DNA from: Allobrachymonas sp.
GTDB lineage: Bacteria; Pseudomonadota; Gammaproteobacteria; Burkholderiales; Burkholderiaceae_C
NCBI GenBank assembly: GCA_012036375.1
Contig: JAAUOI010000230.1
Span: 1 to 5,414, forward strand
Direction: 5' to 3'
Length of the DNA: 5,414 bases
The notes under the pieces are model-generated. The model was not told the DNA's origin, did no database searches, and worked only from the letters and a program-made list of their open reading frames with translations. Numbering within the stretch: position 1 is the first letter of the stretch; every line of letters starts with the position of its first letter. Of the stretch, positions 1 to 5,414 are shown piece by piece. The position numbers and the translations under genes were made by a program.

Positions 1-119
1 CGGTGTATGCCTTGAACCACCGGCCACGCAAATGCTTGGGATACAAAACACCTCACGAGGTGTTCTATGGCTTGAAATTGACTCCGATTAAACTACCCAC
101 TGACGCACTTCGTAGTTGA
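1..119 (+). CDS. IS30-family transposase, C-terminal fragment (5' end outside window)
   Basis: Reading from base 3 gives 38 codons ending in TGA at 117-119. The peptide contains LNHRPRKCLGYKTPHEVFY, the signature at the extreme C-terminus of IS30-family DDE transposases (usually written N-x-RPRK-x-LGY-x-TP-x-E-V-F). The catalytic DDE residues would lie upstream and are not in the window, so I cannot tell whether the element is intact. The truncation is only the window edge. The stop codon falls inside the probable terminal repeat of the element, a common compact arrangement in this family. The gene is read toward the convergent acyl-CoA synthetase gene. The family assignment is recognition of a well-known motif; the subgroup is not determined. 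Confidence 0.85.
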   Translation, partial: VYALNHRPRKCLGYKTPHEVFYGLKLTPIKLPTDALRS

Positions 120-126
120 ATCCGCC
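102..126 (+). repeat. Probable right terminal inverted repeat of the IS30-family element
   Basis: The segment overlaps the last codons and TGA stop of the transposase. Its CACTTCGTAGTTGAAT-like core matches my recollection of IS30-family termini. The partner repeat is outside the window, so the inverted relationship is inferred rather than seen, and the limits are approximate. Confidence 0.45.
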
Positions 127-170
127 AGTTTTTCAGTCTCTAGCCGGCGTATTTACTACGTAAGCTGCTA

Positions 171-1714
171 TCATTTTTGAAATGCTGTCTTATAGTGTTG
201 ACGCAGCAAATTCTTCTGCACTTTGCCCATGGTATTGCGCGGCAGCTCGCTCACGAGCTCGCAGCGTTTGGGGATTTTGAAGTTGGCGAGTTTTGACTTG
301 AGGGTTGCAAGAATTGCCGCACCATCCACTGCTGCACCAGGCTTGGCAGTCACCACGGCAATGCCCACCTCCCCAAAATCAGGATGCGGCACGCCAATCA
401 AGGCGCTCTCGGCCACGCCGGGCAGTTCGTTGATGTAGCCCTCAATCTCGGCCGGATAGACGTTGTAGCCGCCCGAAATAATCAAGTCTTTGCTTCGGCC
501 AACGATGTGTACATAGCCGCGCTCGTCTTGCTTGCCCACATCGCCAGTTTTGAAATAGCCGTCCGCAGTGAACTCTTCTGCGGTTTTCTCAGGCATGCGC
601 CAATAGCCGGAGAACACGTTCGCGCCTTTGACCTCAATGCCGCCGATCTCACCTGTAGGCAAGACTTTGCCATCATCCCCTGTGATGCGCAAACTCACTC
701 CCGGCAGCGGGAAGCCGACTGTGCCTGCGCAGCGCTCGCTCTGATTTTGATAGCGAGCATCTTGCGCATACGGGTTGCTGGTGAGCATGACGGTTTCACT
801 CATGCCGTAGCGCTCCAAGATGTTATGCCCCGTGCGCTGCGCCCATTCTTCGTGGGTTTCTTTGAGCAAGGGCGCAGAGCCAGCAATAAAGAGGCGCATG
901 TTTTGGCTGCTTCGCGCGACAGCGTTGGCTCAGCCAGCATGCGCGTGTACAGCGTGGGCACACCCATGAACACACTGGCACGCGGCATGCGCTCGATCAC
1001 GGCTTTGGGATTGAATTGATTGAGCCAGAGCATTGTGCTGCCGTTGATCAGCGCCCCATGAATCGCCACAAATAGGCCATGCACATGAAAAATCGGCAGC
1101 GCGTGAATGAGCACATCACCCGCTTGAAAGCCCCAATAGTCTTTCAGCATCACAGCGTTCGATAGCATATTGCCGTGCGAGAGCATCGCGCCTTTGCTGC
1201 GGCCTGTGGTGCCGCTGGTGTACAAAATAGCGGCCAAGTCGTTACCATCATTGCGCGAGATGCTCTGATTATCAGAGCAATGCACAGCGCGATCGAGCAA
1301 AGAGCCGCTGCGGTCATCGCCCAAGGTGAAGACCGATTGCGCACCGCAAGTGAACGCAATTTTCGAGACCCAACCAAAATTCTTCGGGCTGCAGACGACG
1401 ACTGCTGGCTCGGCATTGGTGATGAAATATTCGATTTCGGCGCTTTGGTAGGCGGTGTTCAGCGGCAAAAACACCAGCCCTGCTCGCAGCGTCGCCAAAT
1501 ACAGCATCATGGCTTCAACCGATTTTTCGACCTGCACGGCCACACGGCTGCCTGCTGGCAATTTCAAGCCTTGCAGCAAATTGGCCATCATGGCGCTGGC
1601 GCGATCAATGTCGCGCCAAGAATATTGAAGGCCGTTGTCGGTTTCAACGGCGATGCGGTCTAAATCAGCAGGAAACGCAGCGCGAAGATTGGCGTAGAGA
1701 TTGGCGTTATTCAT
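171..1714 (-). CDS. MatB-like malonyl-CoA/acyl-CoA synthetase, one-base frameshift near 901-904
   Basis: This is an ANL-superfamily acyl-CoA ligase that forms an acyl-adenylate from ATP and a carboxylate, then a CoA thioester. Joining two frames gives 514 residues, about the usual MatB length. Numbered from ATG 1714, visible motifs are the P-loop YTSGTTGRSKG (~165-175), LPIFHVHGLF (~206-215), FMGVPTLYTRML (~249-260), MRLFIAGSAPL (~273-283), RYGMSET (~302-308), VGFPLPGV, YFKTGD (~387-392), hinge GRSKDLIISGGYN (~406-418) and PRNTMGKVQK, with catalytic Lys ~498. The wording, especially SNPY...VGFPLPGVSLRI and PHPDFGE, matches malonyl-CoA synthetases better than fatty-acyl or acetyl-CoA ligases. 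Frame is lost at the AAAA run in coding sense (TTTT, 901-904). One extra A gives EAAKNMRLF, as expected for the family. ATG at 1714 lies 2 bases after the crotonase stop, which suggests translational coupling; an in-frame TTG at 1720 is less likely. Family is certain; malonate as substrate is probable. Confidence 0.85.
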
Positions 1715-1716
1715 GG

Positions 1717-2557
1717 TCAAAAATTTGCGGGGCGTTTTTGGAGGAAAGCTTCGATGCCTTCACGATGCTCGGCACTGCTAGCGTAGCGATACGGAGATGC
1801 TTGAGTCTGCTCAGGTACTACTAAATTCATAGCATTCTGCGCACATTCTATGCCGGCCAGTGCGATTTTGCTTAAAAATACGCCTGAAAGCCTGCTTATT
1901 CAAACGTGCAGCTTGGGGGCTGAGTTGGCACAAGTGATCCACTGTTTGCTGCAGCGTCGATTGCCAGCTTTCCTGATCAATCACTCGGTGTAAAAAACCA
2001 CGCGCTTGCATTTGCGATACGCTGTAGCTGCTAGCCAAGAGCAACATCTCACGCACCACACTCTCGCCCGCGACACGTGCAACCAGTTCCAACTCGCGCG
2101 GCGCCATAGGCATACCCAGCTTGGCAATCGGCGCACCGAAGCTGGCATCTACTCGCGCAAGACGAATATCTGCACAGCAGGCAATTTCTAGCCCACCGCC
2201 CGTGCAATGCCCCGCAATCGCAGCAATCACAGGCATGTCCAAAGCCAGCAAGGCATCGAGCGCCGGCGCAACTTCCTCTTCATGAAAATGCGCAAGCGTC
2301 GCCTCTTCAAATCGAAAGCTGGGGTATTCGCTGATGTCGCCACCTGCGCAGAAATGCTCGCCCTCCCCTTGAATCAGCAGACAGCGCACGCTGGCGGGCA
2401 ATTGCGCCCTGATGCCATGCAGCTGACGCCACATGCCGCGCGTCATCGCATTGCGTCTAGCGCTATGGCAGATCGTTAGCTTGGCAACGCGTCCTTCAAC
2501 TTCGAGCTGAATATGCCCAGCGTGCTCGGGTAAAGACTCAATCGGGCTTGACACCAC
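1717..2557 (-). CDS. Crotonase-family protein (enoyl-CoA hydratase/isomerase-like), frameshifted near its 3' end
   Basis: This is a crotonase-fold acyl-CoA enzyme of about 279 residues once one surplus base is removed. The first oxyanion-hole loop is FCAGGD (~69-74) and the second is GHCTGGG (~116-122). The glutamate of GGGLE (Glu124) matches the first catalytic Glu of enoyl-CoA hydratases. The second catalytic Glu (in FGQPE of the classic enzyme) is replaced by Ile144 in FGAPIAKLG, so ordinary hydratase activity is doubtful. The frame running from 2557 stops early at 1811. Another frame then carries a typical crotonase C-terminus, AEHREGIEAFLQKRPANF, to a TGA at 1717-1719. The shift lies between about 1811 and 1898, most simply in the T-run (1874-1878) or the A-run (1866-1869), in coding sense. 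The chosen start is GTG at 2557, inside the end of the Bug gene and 6 bases after GAAGG; a second GTG follows directly. No ATG is available before ~residue 38. The reaction is unknown: isomerase, decarboxylase or thioesterase roles are all possible. Confidence 0.8.
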
Positions 2558-3524
2558 CAGCCGCCTTCACGACCTTGGCCCATTGCGCCAACTCTTGCTT
2601 CACAAAGCCGCCAAACGCAGTGCCTTCCAAATCAGCAAACTCTGCGCCCTGAGTGGCCCACACTGCACGCGATTCGGGTGTCGTCACTGATTTACGTAGT
2701 GCATCGATGATCTTGGCCTGCACATCGGCCGGCACGCCCTTGGGTGCCCACACGCCGTACCACGTGCTCACGTTGTAGTCTTTCAAACCCAACTCGAAGG
2801 CCGATGGCACATCAGGAATCGCCGGATTGCGCTGATTCGCCAGAAACGGCCAGCGCTTTGATGCGCCGCCCTTGATATGCGCGGCGCTTGAGCCTAAACC
2901 ATCAAACATCATCTCTACATCACCCGCAATCAAGCCTTGCAGCGAGGGGCCAGCCCCGCGATAGGGAATATGGGTGATGAAAGTCTTGGTTTGCTGCTTG
3001 AATAATTCACCCGCCAAATGATGCGAAGTACCGCTGCCAGCAGAGCCGTAGTTGAGCTTGCCCGGATTGGATTTCACAAACGCCAAAAACTCCTTGAAAT
3101 CTTTGGCCGGCACTTTGCGCGGATTGACCACAATGACTTGCGGCACGCGCGCCACCATGAGCAAAGGCACAAAATCTGCCTCAATATCGTAGGCCAGCTT
3201 GGGATACACATGCGGCGCAATTGTGTGATGAACTGCCCCCATGAACAAGTTATAGCCATCAGAGGGCAGCTTGGCTGCAATCGCCGCGCCCACCGTGCCA
3301 CCGCCACCGCCTTTGTTGTCGTTGATGAGGTTTTGCCCCGTGATCTTGGAAAACGCCGCACCCATCGGGCGCGCAAATGCATCTGTTCCGCCACCTGCAG
3401 GGAAAGGGACCACTAAATTGACAGGCTTGTTGGGCCAGCTCGATGCCGAAGTTTGCGAATGTGAAATCAAAGGCCAAGCAGACAAGGAAGATGCAGCCAA
3501 TGCGCTGCGGCGGGTGATCAACAT
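2538..3524 (-). CDS. Bug/TctC-family periplasmic tricarboxylate-type solute receptor
   Basis: This 328-residue protein has the normal length for Bug receptors, which capture small carboxylates in the periplasm for TctAB-type transporters or act as orphan receptors. The N-terminus TRRSALAASSLSAWPLIS is an export signal with two arginines (5-6), Sec-like or weakly Tat-like, with cleavage probably around residues 22-28. Ligand-loop motifs are visible: VVPFPAGGGTDAFAR (~38-52), the glycine-rich loop with GGGGGTVGA (~72-80), NYGSAGSGTSHHLAGELFK (~158-176), HIPYRGAGPSLQGLIAGDV (~185-203) and AIPDVPSAFELGL (~235-247). Residues 221-230 read ASKRWPFLAN where the family has RIKALAV. A neighbouring frame gives exactly RIKALAVSGE, so two compensating one-base indels near 2865-2871 and 2835-2837 scramble this strand while leaving total length unchanged. 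No TctA or TctB genes are nearby. ATG is well supported by AGGAG. Ligand unknown; a di- or monocarboxylate is inferred. Confidence 0.92.
   Translation of the reverse strand: MLITRRSALAASSLSAWPLISHSQTSASSWPNKPVNLVVPFPAGGGTDAFARPMGAAFSKITGQNLINDNKGGGGGTVGAAIAAKLPSDGYNLFMGAVHHTIAPHVYPKLAYDIEADFVPLLMVARVPQVIVVNPRKVPAKDFKEFLAFVKSNPGKLNYGSAGSGTSHHLAGELFKQQTKTFITHIPYRGAGPSLQGLIAGDVEMMFDGLGSSAAHIKGGASKRWPFLANQRNPAIPDVPSAFELGLKDYNVSTWYGVWAPKGVPADVQAKIIDALRKSVTTPESRAVWATQGAEFADLEGTAFGGFVKQELAQWAKVVKAAGGVKPD
2564..2568 (-). promoter_or_regulatory. Shine-Dalgarno GAAGG for the GTG-start crotonase gene
   Basis: GAAGG in coding sense lies 6 bases before GTG 2557 and 9 before the next in-frame GTG. It is inside the last codons of the Bug gene, so crotonase translation is probably coupled to Bug translation. 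It supports the GTG start because no ATG is available upstream of the conserved fold. Confidence 0.5.
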
Positions 3525-3530
3525 AGATGT

Positions 3531-3535
3531 CTCCT
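3531..3535 (-). promoter_or_regulatory. Shine-Dalgarno AGGAG for the Bug gene
   Basis: A strong AGGAG in coding sense stands 6 bases upstream of ATG 3524 and fixes that start. It occupies most of the useful room in the 30-base gap after lgt. That gap is too short for a convincing separate promoter unless one lies inside lgt, so read-through from lgt is likely. Confidence 0.75.
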
Positions 3536-3554
3536 AAAAATTATTCAATGTGCT

Positions 3555-4355
3555 TTAAATTTTACGCCGCTGTGCCCATAGCCAAATCCCCGCTCCACCC
3601 AGAATCATTGGCACACACAACCATTGACCCATCGTCATGCCTAGACTCAAGATACCGAGATGCGCATCGGGCTCACGGAAAAACTCGGCGACGAAACGGA
3701 ATATCCCATAGCCCACCAAGAAGACCGCTGCCACCTGCCCGCTTTTGCGCTCCTTGCGCGCATACAACCAGAGCAAAACAAACAGCAATGCGCCTTCCAT
3801 GGCGATTTGATACAACTGCGAGGGATGGCGCGGCAGCTCACCTGCTCCGCGAAATACCATGCCCCAAGGCAAATCACTTGAAGCCACGCGCCCCCAGAGC
3901 TCTCCGTTGATGAAATTACCAATGCGCCCCATCATCAATCCGGTGGGCACGCAGGGTGCGACAAAGTCGGCCACTTGCCAAAAGCCGCGTTTGCGCGAGT
4001 AGCCAAACCACATCATCGCCACAACCACGCCCAGCAGCCCGCCATGAAAACTCATGCCGCCCTGCCACACATAAAAAATTTCTAATTGATGGCTCAGGTA
4101 ATACGCGGGTTTGTAAAACAAGCAGTAGCCGAAGCGTCCGCCTGCCACCACGCCCATCACACCAAGAAATAAAATGTCTTCCACATCGCGCTTCGTCCAA
4201 TTGAGGCGGGCAAAGGGCTGATGCGCTGTGCGGCGCGTGCCGAGATACCAAAACAAGGCAAACGCAGCCAAATAAGTCAGGCCATACCAGTGAATCGCCA
4301 AGGGGCCGAGTTTGAGGGCGACAGGATCAATGTGAGGGTGAATGAGCATGGGCAA
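3555..4355 (-). CDS. lgt: Prolipoprotein diacylglyceryl transferase Lgt
   Basis: Lgt is the inner-membrane enzyme that moves diacylglycerol from phosphatidylglycerol to the lipobox cysteine of prolipoproteins, the first step of lipoprotein maturation. The protein is 266 residues from TTG 4355 or 264 from ATG 4349, normal for the family, with several hydrophobic segments. Numbered from the TTG, key features are HWYGLTYL (Tyr24), MSFHGGLLG (His104), the signature GRIGNFINGELWGR (143-156, with Arg144, Asn147, Glu152), RHPSQLY (176-182) and the late R-x-x-x-E pair in FRFVAEFFREPD (Arg220, Glu224). These correspond to the conserved and functionally important positions known from E. coli Lgt. The frame is clean, unlike its neighbours. 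MLIHPHIDPV from ATG 4349 is the classic Lgt opening, but GAGG is better spaced for the TTG two codons earlier. It lies 109 bases downstream of thrC and 30 upstream of the Bug gene. Confidence 0.97.
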   Translation of the reverse strand: MPMLIHPHIDPVALKLGPLAIHWYGLTYLAAFALFWYLGTRRTAHQPFARLNWTKRDVEDILFLGVMGVVAGGRFGYCLFYKPAYYLSHQLEIFYVWQGGMSFHGGLLGVVVAMMWFGYSRKRGFWQVADFVAPCVPTGLMMGRIGNFINGELWGRVASSDLPWGMVFRGAGELPRHPSQLYQIAMEGALLFVLLWLYARKERKSGQVAAVFLVGYGIFRFVAEFFREPDAHLGILSLGMTMGQWLCVPMILGGAGIWLWAQRRKI

Positions 4356-4362
4356 GATTGTG

Positions 4363-4366
4363 CCTC
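4363..4366 (-). promoter_or_regulatory. Possible Shine-Dalgarno GAGG of lgt
   Basis: GAGG in coding sense is 7 bases before TTG 4355 but 13 before ATG 4349. By spacing it favours the TTG; by protein homology the ATG is more usual. The two products differ by only two residues. Confidence 0.4.
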
Positions 4367-4377
4367 AAGCCTGTAGG

Positions 4378-4406
4378 ATGCCGCCTAGGCTCACCTCGGG
4401 CGGCAT
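4378..4406 (-). terminator. Hairpin between thrC and lgt (terminator-like, no T-run)
   Basis: Perfect 8-base arms, ATGCCGCC (4378-4385 on plus) and GGCGGCAT (4399-4406), enclose 13 bases in which CCT and AGG can add a short inner stem. The structure is GC-rich and sits between the thrC stop and the lgt start. No uridine tract follows on either strand, so a classic intrinsic terminator is not supported. It may instead be an mRNA-stabilising or attenuating structure, or part of a Rho-type end for thrC. Confidence 0.4.
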
Positions 4407-4431
4407 GAAGCGCTAAAAAGCCTATCAGTCT

Positions 4432-4457
4432 GAATTGAAGCGCCGAGAATTGAAGCG
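4432..4457. repeat. Short 11-base direct repeat GAATTGAAGCG downstream of thrC
   Basis: GAATTGAAGCG occurs at 4432-4442 and again at 4447-4457, with starts 15 bases apart, just after the thrC stop. It is too short to assign a role and could be a small local duplication. The rest of the 109-base thrC-lgt gap holds only the hairpin and the lgt ribosome-binding region. I see no convincing promoter. Confidence 0.4.
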
Positions 4458-4464
4458 GCTGCGC

Positions 4465-5414
4465 TCAGGCAGTTGTAGCAATCAAGCTCTTGATCGCCGC
4501 CACATCCGGCTTCATCACTTGCACACGTTTAGGCAGCGCCTCAATGCCTTCAAACTTGGCCGGGCGAGACGGCTCGCGGCCAAGCGCCTCAACAATCGTG
4601 GCTGCAAACTTGATGGGCAAAGCCGTTTCCAGCACGATCATCGGCACACCGGATTTCACATGCTCCTGCGCGACTTTCACGCCATCTGCCGTGTGCGTAT
4701 CAATCATCACGCCATGCTCGGCGAATACCTCGCGAATGGTTTGCAAGCGGTTGGCGTGCGTGCTCTTGCCGCTGGCAAAACCATAGCGGCTTGCAGCTTG
4801 AGAAAAATGCGAATCGCCGCTTAAATCAAACATACCTTTGGCAGAAATTTGATTGGCAAACAAATCTTTCACCAACGCCGCATCACGTCCCAGCAAATCG
4901 AATACAAAGCGCTCGAAATTGCTGGCTTTGGAAATATCCATCGACGGGCTAGAGGTTTCATGCGTGTCGCTGCTCCCGCGCACGCGATACACGCCCGTGC
5001 GGAAGAACTCATCGAGCACATCGTTTTCATTCGTAGCCACCACGAGCTGCTCAATGGGCAAGCCCATCATGCGCGCCACATGCCCGCGCAGATGTTGCCA
5101 AAATTCCCGCTAGGCACGGTGAAGCTCACCTTCTGTGCATTGGATGTGGTGGCATACAGATAGCCCGCAAAGTAGTACACCACCTGCGCGAGCAGCCGCG
5201 CCCAGTTGATGGAGTTCACGGTGCCAATTTTGTATTTTTTCTTGAACTCCAAATCGTTGGAGACCGCTTTCACGATGTCTTGGCAATCGTCAAACACACC
5301 TTCGACGGCAATGTTGATGATGTTCTCATCCATCAAGCTGAACATCTGCGCCTGCTGGAACGGGCTCATGCGCCCGTGTGGGCTGGTCATGAACACGCGC
5401 ACGCCTTGCTTGCC
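4465..5414 (-). CDS. thrC: Threonine synthase, partial (N-terminus outside window), one-base frameshift near 5082
   Basis: Threonine synthase is the PLP enzyme converting O-phosphohomoserine to threonine, the last step of threonine synthesis. About 316 C-terminal residues of a usual ~470 are present; the PLP-binding lysine region lies beyond the right edge. Recognisable blocks in order are VFMTSPHGRMSPFQQAQMF, NIAVEGVFDDCQDIVKA, the TVNSINWARLLAQVVYYFAG segment, the PLP-phosphate loop PSGNFGN, MMGLPIEQLVVATNENDVLDEFF, GVYRVRG and SPSMDISKASNFERFVFD. Frame breaks between ICAG and VARMMG. Inserting one C beside 5082 restores ICAGHVARMMG, the expected wording with its conserved His. The sequence runs in frame to base 5414. 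Because this is a core biosynthetic gene with otherwise perfect conservation, I regard the frameshift as probable sequence error rather than gene loss. Confidence 0.93.

Larger units (their letters stand above)
1..126 (+). mobile_element. Right end of an IS30-family insertion sequence
   Basis: The transposase C-terminus identifies the element. The boundary is placed at about 126 because the bases around the stop, ending GTTGAATCCGCC (115-126), resemble the terminal repeats I associate with IS30 relatives. The left end and the target-site duplication are not visible, so the exact edge could be a few bases off. Sequence from 127 onward reads as ordinary flank leading to the stop codon of the synthetase gene at 171. 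The element sits just beyond the end of the bug-crotonase-synthetase string and has not disrupted that coding sequence. Confidence 0.6.

Noticed and set aside
151..163. Small palindrome TTAC-TAC-GTAA downstream of the synthetase
   Set aside because: The stem is only four base pairs, AT-rich and without a T-run; it is not a credible terminator or operator.
171..899. A separate 242-residue C-terminal adenylation protein
   Set aside because: It begins mid-domain exactly at the conserved MRLF motif and lacks a Shine-Dalgarno. It is the second half of the frameshifted synthetase.
895..910. Programmed ribosomal frameshifting in the synthetase
   Set aside because: There is no X-XXY-YYZ slippery heptamer in the reading frame, the A-run is only four bases, and similar indels occur in neighbours at non-slippery sites.
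384..1019. Long plus-strand ORF of 211 codons
   Set aside because: It is the antisense of the acyl-CoA synthetase, has no recognisable motifs, and spans the synthetase frameshift. The minus strand carries clear conserved motifs.
1175..1663. Plus-strand ORF of 162 codons
   Set aside because: It is a shadow of the synthetase N-terminal half with low-complexity composition and no family features.
3018..3416. Plus-strand ORF opposite the Bug gene (132 codons)
   Set aside because: It is antisense to a clearly conserved Bug receptor and has no motif or ribosome-binding site of note.
3527..3910. Plus-strand ORF opposite lgt (127 codons)
   Set aside because: It is rich in Pro/Arg/Ala typical of antisense frames; lgt on the minus strand has all catalytic signatures.
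1..5414. tRNA, rRNA, CRISPR array, riboswitch, toxin-antitoxin or phage genes
   Set aside because: I looked for cloverleaf ends, spaced repeats and small paired ORFs in the gaps and found none; almost all sequence is accounted for by the genes described.

Overview
The window looks like chromosomal DNA of a betaproteobacterium, most likely order Burkholderiales and Comamonadaceae-like. The protein sequences show this: a Bug/TctC periplasmic solute receptor (a family greatly expanded in that order), a MatB-type malonyl-CoA synthetase and threonine synthase with strongly Burkholderiales-like wording, and moderate GC judged by eye. This assignment is inference from recognised protein families; no search was run.

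Layout. Apart from the first ~126 bases, every gene lies on the minus strand, so transcription runs from the right edge to the left: thrC (threonine synthase, 5' part beyond the window) -> 109-base gap with a hairpin -> lgt (prolipoprotein diacylglyceryl transferase) -> 30-base gap with a good Shine-Dalgarno -> Bug/TctC receptor -> 20-base overlap -> crotonase-family protein (enoyl-CoA hydratase/isomerase-like) -> 2-base gap -> MatB-like acyl-CoA synthetase. At the left edge, on the plus strand and convergent with this gene string, is the 3' end of an IS30-family transposase with its probable right terminal repeat, ending about 45 bases from the synthetase stop.

How the genes fit together. 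thrC and lgt are housekeeping genes. The last three are so tightly packed that they are probably translated as one unit: a periplasmic carboxylate receptor, a crotonase-fold enzyme and a malonyl-CoA-type ligase. The simplest reading is capture of a small (di)carboxylate, its activation to a CoA thioester and further conversion of the thioester. Malonate or methylmalonate is a candidate substrate, but this is inference.

The most striking signal is sequence integrity. Four of the five minus-strand genes contain single-base indels that I can place by reading conserved protein across frames: one in thrC, two compensating ones in the Bug gene, one in the crotonase gene and one in the synthetase. 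Only lgt looks clean. Because an essential-type biosynthetic gene is hit as readily as the accessory genes, I favour sequencing or consensus error over real gene decay. I saw no convincing new biological system, CRISPR array or RNA gene.
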